A program made the position numbers and the translations under genes. The notes under the pieces are model-generated. The model made no database searches and was not told where the DNA came from. It worked only from the letters and a program-made list of their open reading frames with translations. This document shows positions 12,175 through 22,680 of a stretch of DNA of 64,000 nt, piece by piece. Location of the stretch: the NCBI GenBank assembly GCA_009760855.2, contig WPIO01000023.1, forward strand, positions 2,830,001-2,894,000, written 5' to 3'. Each line of letters opens with the position of its first letter. The first letter of the stretch is position 1. This DNA is from Cristatella mucedo. Taxonomy: Eukaryota > Bryozoa > Phylactolaemata > Cristatellidae.

Positions 12175-12680
12175 ATGAATGTCGAGACAAGAAGTAAAAA
12201 CTGTCTTGAAGAAGTACTAGGACAACATTATTCAAACTTTAAAATCTGTTCTTATCCAAAGGGTAGAATAGAAGACATCAGATCAACTTTGTTAGATGCT
12301 GTAAAACTAGTATTAGAATATAAAGCACTCAGAATCAATCACTCTGAACCAGAAATAGCAAATATATTCACTAAAGTTAGAGATGGTTCAATCTTTGAAG
12401 ACTTCCTTAAAGGCTTAAAAATAGAAAAAATAAATAGTATGCAGTCTGACGCTTACTCTAAAAATAGAACTAACTAAACAAATAAAAAAAGAGATAGATG
12501 CAGGAAAATTTTTTGATATACCTGAAGAAATGATTAAAGAGACTATCGATTGGAAGATTGAAGGGGGATCTTCAGGTCCATGCCCCATTGTAGGATCACA
12601 TGGGCCTGTAGTTGTAGTATCAGTTACAGCTGTAGTTGTAGGAGGCAATTCATCTATAGTATCAATTGTAGAAGGCAAGT
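12175..12680 (+). pseudogene. unknown helical protein, probable frameshift
   Basis: An intact frame of 100 codons (12175-12477) starts three bases after TATATAG. Protein-like coding continues in another frame to at least about 12570, and that frame stays open to near 12680. The tail overlaps, tail to tail, the end of the minus-strand fibre gene, so the true 3' boundaries of both are uncertain. No domain is recognised. Confidence 0.35.
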
Positions 12681-13775
12681 AACCAATAGGTGTGAACCAT
12701 TGATTTGATAAACCATCATATTTAGTTCCAGAAAGATCTTTTGATGGTGATTGTGAATACTTTACATCATTAGCTAACAAAATCTCAATATAGTCCAAAT
12801 CCCTTGGTGTTGAAATGGTACCCTAATTCAAAACAAGGATAAATAAGATTGAAAGCAATTGTTTTTGTTTTTTCTCTATTGAAAAAGCTTAAATTATACA
12901 TAAATTCCCTTAACACTAGCATATAATTATTTTCAATATTATAATACTTTATGTTAAGTAGATCAGAAGAATATAGATTTGGAGAATTGAATTTATAGTT
13001 GCATTTTAAAAATATGATATCACTATCAAATTGTTTTCTTACACTTATACTAATTCCTAATACTACAAGTTTATAGTTTACTCTTTTTCTATTATCATCT
13101 TTTAATAAAAATGAATTATAAATATTTGCTCTATGATATGTCATATATCTAGTTTCACTGTTAATATCATTAATAGTTTCATCAGTTGACTTATCAATAT
13201 CTTTTATTTTTATTTGTATTTTTGAGTATACTGGTTTTCTTATGTTAGCATCTGATAGTTTCGCTAAAATTTGTTGACCATTAGTAGAAGAAGAAAATGC
13301 TTGTATTGGCACACCAATATTATTTACACTGTTTGCAGTTAAATTACCCCAATATCCAATAAAACCAACATTAATAATAAATGTTCTAACAAATGGTAAG
13401 CTTCCACATTTCAAATAGAAATTATGTATATACTTAATTGCAATTAAATCAGTTGGAGAATAATTATTAAAATTTGCTTCCATTCTATTCATTATTAGTC
13501 TTTCAGCACTTATATCTCCATTTACTGTTTCATCTTGTTTATACTTACCAGTTTTTTATCAACATATTTTTTGTTGCAATATCTCTTCCATTAACACGAT
13601 CTGATATTCTTACATACTTTTTTGAGTTTGCAGATAAATTACCAGTTATATGTTGATCAGAGTCTTTTCTTAGATAATTGTTATCAGCAAATGATTTATT
13701 AACTGATTCTAATAAATCAACAGTTTCTCCAACATTTGTTATTCTGTTTGAATCAAAGTTCAATGTTCCAGCCAT
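12560..13775 (-). pseudogene. tail-fibre-like protein, copy 3 of the minus-strand array
   Basis: The ATG at 13775 opens a segment with the phage-fibre signature: a short beta stretch ending in NRITNVG, then a linker, then RDIATKN. After a break near 13545 the frame resumes through 13492-12785 (235 codons, uninterrupted) and then in another frame past 12798. The long C-terminal part has no repeats and is rich in aromatic and beta residues, as expected for a fibre head that contacts a receptor. The role is inferred from the repeat type. The last bases overlap the plus-strand gene at 12175. Confidence 0.6.
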
Positions 13776-13800
13776 TTGTAAATCTTATCTAGAAAAATTT

Positions 13801-14692
13801 TTAATATATTGCTAAATAAACAGTTACAGTTATTGTTTTATCAAATAAATCTTGTCCAGATATAATTGGCGAACCTTCTACTAATCTGTTATTTGAATCT
13901 ATAATATAACTTCCAAATAATTAGAATTTATTCCTGCTGGTGGAAGAGGAATTAGCATTTTTAGTGATCCATTTGGTGCTGCATACATAGTTGAAATTAT
14001 AAATAAAGATCTAGTAGGAACTACAATATCATCAATAACAACATTCCATTTCCCTTGATAGTTTGTTCCATAAACATTTGTTGATTGGGATGAATTTCTT
14101 ACTCCATTAAATGTTATTTTTGCAACATTTCCATCAGATATTTTATTTAGATACCCAAGATTAACACTATCATTAGGATTAACAGGATCATTTTCAATTC
14201 TAATAAAATTATTTTGCATATCTAGATTACCATTAACTATTCCACCATGTAAATTAAAAAAAGTTGTCATCGATATACTTTTTGTTTGGAACAGCATAAT
14301 CAAGGTCTGGATTTCCACCAGCATATGGAACTGTAACTTTAATAACACCATTTACAGTTAATGTTCCTCTTATTGTTCCACCAGTAAGTGGTAATTTTGT
14401 ATCAGCATAATCTTTCGTTGCAGCATCACTAGGATTTATAGGATTAGCAAGATCTACTATTCTAAAATTATTCATATCAATATCTCCATCATTTGTAGCT
14501 GATCTAGAAACCTTTGTAACAAAGTTAGTCTCTATATACTTTCTGATTACTGCATCTGTTACATCAACAGAATCTCCTAAATTCTTTATAATATTTCCAT
14601 TCATACTGAGATTTCCACTAAGTACATCACCAGTCTTCCTTAATATAATTCTTTGCACTAACACATTTTCCTTTTTTTCTAAAACCCAACAT
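13801..14692 (-). pseudogene. tail-fibre-like protein, copy 2 of the array
   Basis: The start is taken at 14692, where TATAGAA directly precedes ATG on the minus strand. Three tandem fibre-type repeats follow, with cores NIIKNLGD, RIVDLANPINPSDAATKDYAD and DYAVPNKKYIDD, then a fourth containing NPNDSVNLGYLN. This N-x-I-x-x-L/N...P.N..DA.TK.Y.D pattern is the trimeric repeat of phage tail fibres. The C-terminal part (about 14150-13801) is non-repetitive and beta-rich. Breaks lie near 14670, 14270 and 13899. Confidence 0.65.
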
Positions 14693-14694
14693 TT

Positions 14695-15563
14695 CTATAC
14701 AATACTAAAAATAAAATCTATAAAAGTAATTCCACTTGCAACTGTAAACTTATCAATAGCATATCTACATGTTCCATCAATATTAATTATTAAGAGTACT
14801 GTACCACTTACACCATAAGTATTATCACTAGTTAATTCTAGATAATAATTAGTTTTATTAGTTGCATACATAATATTAGATATCATTCCAAAATTAGGTA
14901 ATACTCCTGGAAAGAATGTTTTAAGATTAGTTACATATCCTATTGTTTTTCCTAATTGTTGATGTAAAAGAGGTGTATCTCCTGGTGTAATTTGTTGCAC
15001 TAAAAAACTTTGACCTGTACTTCCATTAGCAGTAATATTTAGGCCTAACCTATTAGGATAGAATGTACTTGGATAATTACTCATCAAACCTAAATATCTA
15101 AATGATACTTATTTATTGCTATCAACATATTTTTTTGTTGCTATATCAGAATCTTTTACATTAATATTATTCTTATTTCCCATATCAGTACTTGACGTTG
15201 CTTTACCTTGAAATACTTGTGTCATACTTTTTAGTAATCCATAGTTTATTACTTTATAGGGTCTTAAGCCTGAGTAAACACTTCCATCAGCAGAATTACC
15301 AGATATAACATAAACATTCTTACAATTCAATTGTGATTTCATTACTGCACCTTGTTTAGGCAGTAAATCAGTTAGACTTGATACTTTTGCCATTTCTCCT
15401 GAAGGGTTACTAACAACATTGTTACCAGCACTCTTGAACTAAGAGCATAATCCAATCTTATAGCATCACCACTATTAACAGGAAATCCTAAATTAGTTAC
15501 GCTATTATTATTTGCATCAAGATTAGTATAAATATTACCATTAACTTTTCTAACTTTTTCCAT
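14695..15563 (-). pseudogene. tail-fibre-like protein, copy 1 of the array
   Basis: The ATG at 15563 is followed by a fibre-type repeat with core NSVTNLGFPVNSGDA. A frameshift lies near 15420. The frame then continues through a second repeat ending DIATKKYVDSNK, where a TAA sits at 15109-15111, and stays open in the same frame to 14695. The last 130 codons lack repeats and probably form the head. It ends only two bases before the start of the next fibre gene, so the three genes form a compact array. Confidence 0.62.
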
Positions 15564-15575
15564 TACTTATAATAT

Positions 15576-16313
15576 ATGATGAAAAAAGCAAGATCAAGAA
15601 AAGGAAAATGTGTAGGTGAAGATATAAAAGAAGGAGCTAAAACAAGTAAAGAAGTATTAGAAGGTGTTAAAACTGCGACAAACATAGGAGAGAAAGTAGT
15701 AACAAAATTATCCCCAAAAATTGCAGCAAGATTATCACTACAAGCATCTGAAAAGATTGCAACATGAGTACCTAAAGTCTTACAATCTCTTAAAGCTATT
15801 GGTGCTGGTGCTAATGCCCTAGGTGGATTTCCTAATGGATTTACAGGAATACTTGATCTAAGTTTATTTAGAAAAGAAATAGCAGATGTTATTTCTTCTG
15901 GTAAGTATGGACAAGTCTTTTGGAAGACAACGACAGAAAAAAAGAAGGATTAGAAAAGATGATTGAATCTTTAGAAATAGGTCTTAAGATTAATGATATA
16001 TTACTTGCTGCAGAAAAAGATAATTACCCTTGGCAATGGAATCCAAATGAATTTTTAAGTCATGTATTTGGACAAGAAGTAAATTGAGATGCTGCTCAAT
16101 TAGATCCTAAATCTTGGTCAAAGAACTTCTTAAAAGTTAGATCTGGGGGTTTTCTTCCTACAATTCCTGCATTAGTTTCAGCAATTGCTATTGCAGTAGG
16201 AGCCACAGGAACAGCTATTTCAATAGCAGTTACTATTGCAAGTCTAATAAAAAAGTTAATAGATACAACAATGTTTACAGGAAAAGCACCATCTATGCAA
16301 CACACGAGCAACG
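15576..16313 (+). pseudogene. amphipathic/membrane protein, frameshifted
   Basis: It starts 12 bp from the divergent fibre start at 15563. The first 63 codons encode a lysine-rich amphipathic helix, then a TGA at 15765 and further shifts near 15930 and 16087. Toward the end a long hydrophobic stretch (about 16160-16250) looks like a transmembrane segment rich in Ala, Ile and Val. In Polintons, small proteins with this build are often suspected to be membrane-active virion components. I do not recognise a specific family. Confidence 0.45.
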
Positions 16314-16314
16314 A

Positions 16315-16691
16315 ATGGAAGCTCTAACTTTACAAATTGAAAGGTTGACAAATGCTATTAGCGATTTGAAGAGCATGGTAGAACTAATTAATCAAGGTAC
16401 TGATATTGGTGTTAGTGGAGAAGTACAGAATAGTGAAGTAAAGAATCGATTGAGCTATACAAAACATGGAAGAAAATTAGTGTAGGATGGAGGAGTGAAT
16501 TTCTTACCAGAATTAAAGAGAGATATAAAAAAGTAGAAGCAAGTAAAGTTGGTGGTATAAAGCATTGCGATTCTAAAAGTGAAAGTGCTATGCTTTTATC
16601 GATTCTGTATGCTAAAGGTGCAAGTCCAGAAGAAATTGATAGAGAAGTTAAGAAATTGCTAGTGGAACTGAAACAAAGATGCAGCAACTAA
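16315..16691 (+). pseudogene. coiled-coil protein, frameshifted
   Basis: The ATG at 16315 opens a heptad-like stretch (TLQIERLTNAISDLKSMVEL), then the frame shifts near 16440 and runs to TAA at 16689-16691 with a helical, charged tail. It is about 125 codons long. It ends against the stop of the minus-strand HNH gene at 16692. A small structural or scaffold protein is possible; no family is recognised. Confidence 0.4.
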
Positions 16692-17270
16692 TTAATAGTC
16701 AGTGAAACGAACAATCTTATTATCATCATCCAAACAATAAGTAAAATTAAGTCGTGCGAATTGTAAGTGCAAACGAATTGCTTCTAGATCTCTAACAATC
16801 GCCGCGTCCTCTAGATCATCAAAAAGACCTAAGAAATATTGCTGTTTATCTACCATAATGTATGCTCTACATTTATTTACTTTTTTATTCCTACAAACAC
16901 AAATAAAACCAGAAGTATTATTTTTTAGTTTTCCTCTATTTATAATGTTTTCTGAATTTGTAGCTAATCTTAGATTATTAAAACTATCTTTTAACTTATT
17001 GGTATCCATGTGATATATCTCTTGCAAAGGCATTTTACCTGTTACTATTAAAAATGCTAATCTGTGAGCATAATATAATTTTCCATCAACTCTTATTTGT
17101 CTATAAACATCTTGGTTTATTGATCCCGATTCTTCACCAATTCTAGCAGTTCCTCCACGATTTGTTTTATTTGTAAATTTTCCGGTAAAAGAATTGTAAG
17201 ATAACAATTCATTGACACGTTCTCTCAATTCTGCAAAATCATTAACTCTAGTACAATCATCATCTGACAT
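16692..17270 (-). CDS. HNH-AP2 endonuclease (phage type), uninterrupted
   Basis: This 192-aa frame has no interruption. Residues about 55-110 match the HNH_3 fold of free-standing phage homing enzymes: Y-R-Q-I-R-V-D-G-K, then YYAHRLAFLIVTGKMP, then a YHMDT segment, then NNLRLAT and SENIINR. Residues about 115-165 resemble an AP2 DNA-binding domain with YFLGLFDDLEDAA. In active members the first metal-site histidine usually follows Asp (IDHI); here that Asp is Tyr (IYHM), so activity is doubtful. It lies between two plus-strand genes. As a homing enzyme it would be a guest inside the Polinton. It is among the longest frames in the element without a break. Confidence 0.75.
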   Translation of the reverse strand: MSDDDCTRVNDFAELRERVNELLSYNSFTGKFTNKTNRGGTARIGEESGSINQDVYRQIRVDGKLYYAHRLAFLIVTGKMPLQEIYHMDTNKLKDSFNNLRLATNSENIINRGKLKNNTSGFICVCRNKKVNKCRAYIMVDKQQYFLGLFDDLEDAAIVRDLEAIRLHLQFARLNFTYCLDDDNKIVRFTDY

Positions 17271-17321
17271 TTTCTAAATAGTTTTTTTATCTGTTTAAAA
17301 TAATTTATTATATGTAGAAAT

Positions 17322-18152
17322 ATGTGTGACGAAGCAAAACTAGCATTATCTGATCATCAAATAAAGCAAATACATAGTTCAAAAGAACCAATTTCTATTC
17401 GTTTGAAACACTCCGATTTAACAGGTAGTATTCCAATTCATCTCACAAAGACTCAACTAAACAAAATCGCAGAAGGTAGATCAAAAAATACTGGATTGCA
17501 ATTGAATATAAGTATTAAGCAACTAAGAGCAAATAGAAGACAAGGTTTCGGGTTAGTTGATTTTATAAATACATTATCTGGTAGTAGAGAGTTTCATTTG
17601 AAACTTCCAAAAGGTGTTCAATCAGAAAATGTTACTGGAGGAAGTTTTAAGAATACAGGAAAATATTCATATGTCGGTCCGGGCACCCAGTTTAAAAAAA
17701 GAATGGATCAAGGATACACCGGAGTTAATGATCTTGATGCTAGGGGTCTAATTCATGACAATGATTATACAGAGACAACATCAGATCCTGAACCAAAAAG
17801 AACAGAAATAAGAAATTTATCTGATCTCGTTCTTGCAGAATCAGCAGCTCGTATTGCGTTAGATCCCAACCAACCTGCTTACGTCAGAGAAGATGCTAAA
17901 ACAGTGGCAGCAATCATGTCGGCGAAAGCAAAATTAGGCTTAGGTCTTGTTGGTGGAAGTATTTTAGATAGTCAATTTGCAATGGGTTTCTTAAAAGATA
18001 AAGTAACTAATCCATCAAGTATAAGTAAGATAACTAATTATGCAAAGAATCTTGTAGATCAAATGTTAGCTATAAGTAAAAAAAGATATAATCTAATTTT
18101 TGTTTTGTTTTATGTTTTTATGTTTTTGTTTGTATTTTTTAGTGTATATTAA
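17322..18152 (+). CDS. PLA2-domain virion protein, uninterrupted
   Basis: This intact 276-aa frame starts after TATATGTAG. The N-terminal half (residues about 1-85) has two alternating beta segments joined by Leu-Thr-Lys/Leu-Lys-His motifs, a layout found in small Polinton virion proteins. Residues about 115-155 contain YVGPGTQ and, 30 residues later, HDNDY, matching the calcium loop and the catalytic His-Asp of parvovirus VP1-type phospholipase A2. In that family the domain breaches the endosomal membrane. The C-terminal end has a strongly hydrophobic segment (about residues 255-275) that could anchor in membrane, or could be read-through past an original end. Its intactness contrasts with most neighbours. 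The PLA2 call rests on the two motifs and their spacing. Confidence 0.72.
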   Translation: MCDEAKLALSDHQIKQIHSSKEPISIRLKHSDLTGSIPIHLTKTQLNKIAEGRSKNTGLQLNISIKQLRANRRQGFGLVDFINTLSGSREFHLKLPKGVQSENVTGGSFKNTGKYSYVGPGTQFKKRMDQGYTGVNDLDARGLIHDNDYTETTSDPEPKRTEIRNLSDLVLAESAARIALDPNQPAYVREDAKTVAAIMSAKAKLGLGLVGGSILDSQFAMGFLKDKVTNPSSISKITNYAKNLVDQMLAISKKRYNLIFVLFYVFMFLFVFFSVY

Positions 18153-18635
18153 TCAGCAGGATTAAATTTATCTTGGGCTTGTTTCTTATCAACAGCATAA
18201 ACTTTAATTTGTTCAAGCTTTAATCTAATATTAAGTATTTCTTCTGAATTATAAGTATCTTTAGTTACATATCTACCATCTAGAATACCAGTAATAGCAG
18301 TCATTTCCAAATTTTTGAATTTTTTCAGCAACACTACCGAATTTAATTTGTTTGTTCTTTTGATCAAAGAATATACTTGGTTTAATACCAAATGCAATCC
18401 TTATACCAATAGTTGAACGACTAGACATATCATATCCACTGTACTCAAGCTTCATACTTGCTCTATTAGCAATATCTTCTAGAACAGGTCTCATATCTTC
18501 AGTGATATAAATCCATGCATTGAAGTAAGGTTTAGAATCTTTACTCATTTTCTCTTCAATATGAACACGTGCTGGTTTTCCTTTAGGAATTACAACATTG
18601 GCATTTTCAATTACTACGAATATTTTGTTATCCAT
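18149..18635 (-). pseudogene. unknown Polinton protein, one frameshift
   Basis: Minus-strand TATAG lies two bases before the ATG at 18635. The first 110 codons form alternating beta and helix with an aromatic pair (YFNAWIYITED). A single-base shift near 18310 moves the frame; the second part continues to 18149, where its stop overlaps the end of the PLA2 gene. About 160 codons in all. No family is recognised; a nucleic-acid-binding role would be a guess. Confidence 0.45.
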
Positions 18636-18696
18636 TTCTATACAAGGAAAAGAAATGGTTAAATTAAATTAATAATTCCATTGTCGATCCAAAATC

Positions 18697-19201
18697 TTAT
18701 TCTTGCATTAATTTTAAGAAGATTAAGCATCTTCTTTCGCAATCTGTTTGATTGCATTCTTGTAACTTAATTGTCTGAAATGTTGGTATAACACCAAAAT
18801 AATTTATTACTTCTGGCATTGGTGGTGCGCCGAATAAATCAAAGTAAGAACATTGTTTTCCTTCTTTTTTAAGTGCTACCCAGTGATATATTGCTTTTTG
18901 AGAATCACCAGTATTAAAAATAAGACATTCATTTTTTAATGGTTTTGTTAGTTCATCTCTTGCAAATACACCTCTAAAGTTTTTAATACCTAATTCTTTA
19001 ACATAATTATTTATTTCTATATCAGTTATAAAGGTGACTTTTTTTTAGTTTGTCAATGGTCTTTTTAAGTTTTACAATCATTTGTTCTTTATCAGCACAT
19101 CCACCTGTATATCTTTTAGCACTACCTGAGAATTTTTTACAAAGTTTATTTGATATTCCTGCAAAGATAGCTGGTAAAGGTTTTAGACTATTTTTTATCT
19201 G
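18697..19201 (-). pseudogene. adenain-type cysteine protease (PRO), frameshifted
   Basis: It resembles the maturation protease that cleaves capsid precursors in adenoviruses and Polintons. The catalytic His lies in HWVAL (His codon 18883-18885), an acidic residue in FDLFG (codon 18838-18840), and the nucleophile is most likely one of the two Cys in DCERRC (codons 18739-18741 and 18727-18729); the family usually has CGHLC-like sequence here. The N-terminal lysine-rich part is in another frame; the shift falls in a T run near 19040. The start is unclear: an ATA stands where ATG is expected near 19201, overlapping the end of the DUF5679 gene. Confidence 0.75.
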
Positions 19202-19505
19202 TCATTCTATTAAATTCATCAGATATACTTGCACCTTTTGATCCTGTACCTAATCTTTTACCATGAGATAGACCACCAGTACCGGTTCTTTTACCACGGG
19301 ACAATGAAGCACCAGTACCAGTTCTTCTACCATGAGAAAATTCTTCACCAGTACTTCTTAACTTAACAAACTTTGACTTCTTACTGTCACAAATAGTACA
19401 AACACCTTTTAACATTCCTCTCGTTCCTTTAGTTGAATCTACTTCTACATACTGTTCATGGATTGTATCAGTTTGTTTTTTACACTTCAAACAATACATT
19501 TTCAT
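19188..19505 (-). CDS. DUF5679 zinc protein with basic repeat tail
   Basis: An uninterrupted 105-aa frame begins MKMYCLKCKKQTDT and continues with a second CTIC pair at about residues 36-39, forming a small zinc ribbon of the DUF5679 type seen in large DNA viruses and Polintons. Residues about 55-95 carry four irregular repeats of the form S-x-G-(K/R)-R-x-G-T-G, very basic and glycine-rich, which suggests nucleic-acid or packaging contacts. It overlaps the protease gene by a few bases and is divergent from the ATPase gene, 22 bp away. Confidence 0.7.
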   Translation of the reverse strand: MKMYCLKCKKQTDTIHEQYVEVDSTKGTRGMLKGVCTICDSKKSKFVKLRSTGEEFSHGRRTGTGASLSRGKRTGTGGLSHGKRLGTGSKGASISDEFNRMTDKK

Positions 19506-19527
19506 ATCTATTATAAAATAGAAAAAA

Positions 19528-20195
19528 TGTCTTTACAAGTTAGAGCTTTCAATTTTGGACAAGATATAGATACTGGACATAAAGAACCATTACCTAAAGT
19601 TCATATTAGAGCATTAGTGCTGGGACCAAGTGGAACGGGTAAATAAAAGTTAGTAATGAATTGGATATTTTATGGTATGCTTAATTATGATGCATGTAAT
19701 ATTATTGCTTCAAGTTTAGATCAAAATTTATATCGTGGTCTTATGTCAATGACAAAAGATACACCTGCTTATGTTTGGGTTATTGGAATTGATAATATGC
19801 CAGAAGTTGATTCTTATAAAAATTGTAAGAATGTTGTTGTATTAGATGATTAGATGACAGAAGATCAATAACAAATATTGGATTATTTTACTAGAGGTAG
19901 ACATAAATCATTGAACATATTTTATCTTGCACAAGGATTTACTAATATTCCTAGAAGAGAAATAAGAAACACTATAAATATGATTATAATCTTTAAACAG
20001 AATAATACTGATATAGAATACATTCGTGATTCATATGTTGGTGATATAGATAAGAAAATGTTTAAAGATTGGATTAACCTTTGTACTAGAAATATGTTTA
20101 GTTATTGTGTTACTGATCTAACTAAAACAGAATCAGAAGGAAGATTTTGGTCTGTTGATAGTACAGGTAGACAATTAATAACTATTTTTAATTGA
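19528..20195 (+). pseudogene. genome packaging ATPase (FtsK/HerA type), broken
   Basis: This is the motor that pumps DNA into the capsid. The Walker A motif GPSGTGK (19623-19643) is followed at once by TAA (19644-19646). Walker B-like VVVLDD (about 19836-19850) is followed by TAG (19851-19853), and another TAA lies at 19869-19871. The remaining 105 codons are open and contain an arginine-rich segment and the LAQGF motif (sensor-like). About 222 codons in all, the usual size. All three lesions are nonsense codons in one frame, so the reading frame is otherwise preserved. Confidence 0.88.
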
Positions 20196-20207
20196 ATATA
20201 GGAGAAA

Positions 20208-21763
20208 ATGATAAATGGTAAAATGTACGCAAGTACAAACAAGCCTTACAGAGGAAGTGTTCAAGAAGCAATAGATTTAGTGAATAAACTTACTAATTTA
20301 GAAAGTTGTGTTGCTACTATTCTTGATAATTCTCAAGAGATACAAAGAATTGAAGCAGAAATGCAAGCAAGAGATAGTGTTGAACATGAATTGAATGAGC
20401 GTGCGTTAGAGAAATCAACTGATAACTATGGTAATATTGTTATTGATAAACTAAAGAAAGTTAGACCACCACTTGCGGTTCAACTGTAACAAAAAGGAGA
20501 AGCTAAAAAAGTATTAGAGCAAACACAAAGAGCAATTAAAGCACCTGTAGATATTTCTAATATAGTAAAAAAAGGATTTGAAGCTATTACTCAAGGAAAA
20601 CCTAAAAAAGCAGTAAGTATTGCAAATCAAGCTAAGACACATTCTGCTAATCCAGAGGTGAGAGAAGCAATTGATATACTTCAAAAAGAGTTGCAGAGTA
20701 TCTTAATGTTAATCCTTCAACTGATAAGAAACCTAGGAAGAGAGTTAAAAAAGAAAAAGTGGTTCAAGAACCAGTAGTTCAAGAACCTGTTGTTCAAGAA
20801 TATGAATCTGAAACAGATGTTCTAAAAGAAAAGAAACAATATCTTCTTAATAAAATTAAAACTAGAGGATCAGTATCTAATAATGTAAGGAGTGCTATAG
20901 AAAATATGAGAGTAGATAATAAAGAATCATTTGATTCTGATGCTGTATTTCTCCTTTCACAATTGAGAGCTTTGGATTCAAGAAAACCTGTAGAAAATTT
21001 GATTTATAGTTATCTTAATTATCCAGTTATCAAGATTAAAACACCAATATTATTAAAAGGTAAAAACTTTGAGATTTGTTTTAAGAAGTTTAGTGGAACA
21101 AACACTATAAAAAATATAACTGAATCTAATAATACATTTGTTTATAGAATAGCAGGTGGTTCAGATTAAACAGTAACAATCAAACCTAGAATTTATACTG
21201 CAATTACAGATGATTTAAATATTGGTGTTCCAGGTATAATTACTAATTCAGTTACACAATCATCTACAACTGATAAATTTATTCTTACTTATGACAGTTC
21301 TACTGCTAATTCATTGATTACTATGGCTGTTTGTTGGACATTCATTGCTAGTAAGACGAGTATTGCAAGTATACTTGGTTTTACAAGTGCTGCTTATACA
21401 ACTGATCCAAGGTTTTCAGAAATGTATCCCGGTGTTACTCCTGTTGTTTGTACACCGAATACAAAGTTTGCATCTGAAGGAGAAATCAATATGTCAAATT
21501 TAAGTACAATACTTGTAAGATGTAATTTAGTTGCTAGTGGAACTAGTTTCATAGGTGGAAGAGAAACACAAGTATTAAGAAGTTTTCCTTATGATTTATA
21601 CCCATGGGAAAGAATGATATATGAACCAACTACTGTTGAATATCATAATGTTGCTAGTGATTCTATTTTTGATATTGAAATTATTGTAACTGATCAGAAT
21701 TTGAATGGGTTAGATTTTAACTCTCAAGAAATTAGAGTTGTTATAGAAATTATTGAAGTTTAA
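20208..21763 (+). pseudogene. helical N-part plus jelly-roll-like minor virion protein
   Basis: It begins with ATG after ATATAGG. The first part (20208-20750) is helical and charged, with a TAA near 20487. A one-base shift near 20705 leads into a lysine-rich linker and a short repeat (VVQEP twice), then a beta-rich part interrupted by TAA at about 21167 that runs to 21763. The end contains ILGFTS and a DQNLNGLDFNSQE segment of the kind found at the C-terminus of Polinton minor capsid candidates. I treat it as one gene of about 515 codons; two genes joined near 20755 is the alternative. Confidence 0.5.
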
Positions 21764-21772
21764 TATAAGAAA

Positions 21773-22671
21773 ATGTCGATGAGATTAACTGGAACAAGCA
21801 GTTCAGAATCAAAAACATTATCTCCACCGCTTATGCTTGGATCTGATTCAGGTTACAATAGAATTGGTTTACGTAGAGTAGAGTTTACTTATACTAATAA
21901 AGTAATATTAAATGTTGTTAAAGATGTAAATGATAAACTTTGGTTTAAGTGGAATATGACTGATATAAGTACTGCATATATTACAATTGCACCTGGCTAT
22001 TATGACTCAAATAAAATAACTGCTGCTCTAAATAAAGGATTATCAGAACATCAAAAAAAACTATCGTTGCTCAAAATGGATCAACATCAACATCAACAGT
22101 TAGTGCTTTTTATGATACAACTAAAAGAAATAGTTCAGGTATAAAATCTAGTATTGATACAGAGGATAGAATATTATTGCAAGTAGTTGGTGATTATGTT
22201 GTTCTACTTGGAAGTAATGCTAGTGTTACAAATTCAATTGGTGATACTCTTGGTTTTAATTCAAATCAACAAGGAACATTTTATTCTGCTCTTGTAGGTG
22301 GAACACCGTACAAAGCAATAGAAAAAGCAATGTACTTTGCTGGTATTTTTAAAGCATGGAATAAAATGGTATTACCAGATAATAAAGTAATACGATGGAT
22401 AAGTGTTGATTGTGACTTAGTTGATCCTTTTAAGAATTACGCAAAAAGAAGAAAAGGATTTTTATAATAATGCACATCTTTATATATTATAGATATTGAT
22501 GATATTAGTCCAGGTGAAAAAGTTGATCTACATATTCCTAATGTATTATATTTACCAACACGTGGTGATATAGATGCAACAAGTAGTTTTAAGATAGGAT
22601 TAAGTGATCAAAATGAAAATGCTGTAAATATTATTACTGATGTAGTTGCAACAATAGAAATTTCAAAGTAG
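21773..22671 (+). pseudogene. second jelly-roll-like minor capsid (penton) candidate
   Basis: It starts 9 bases after the previous stop, following AATATAAG. It is beta-rich, with the paired motifs PGYYDSNKITAAL (residues about 75-90) and DTLGFNS further on, a combination typical of single jelly-roll virion proteins in Polintons. Breaks are a frameshift near 22055 (A run) and stops at about 22465. About 300 codons, the usual size for a penton protein. The role is inferred from size, position near the capsid gene and motif style. Confidence 0.55.
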
Positions 22672-22680
22672 TATAAAGCA

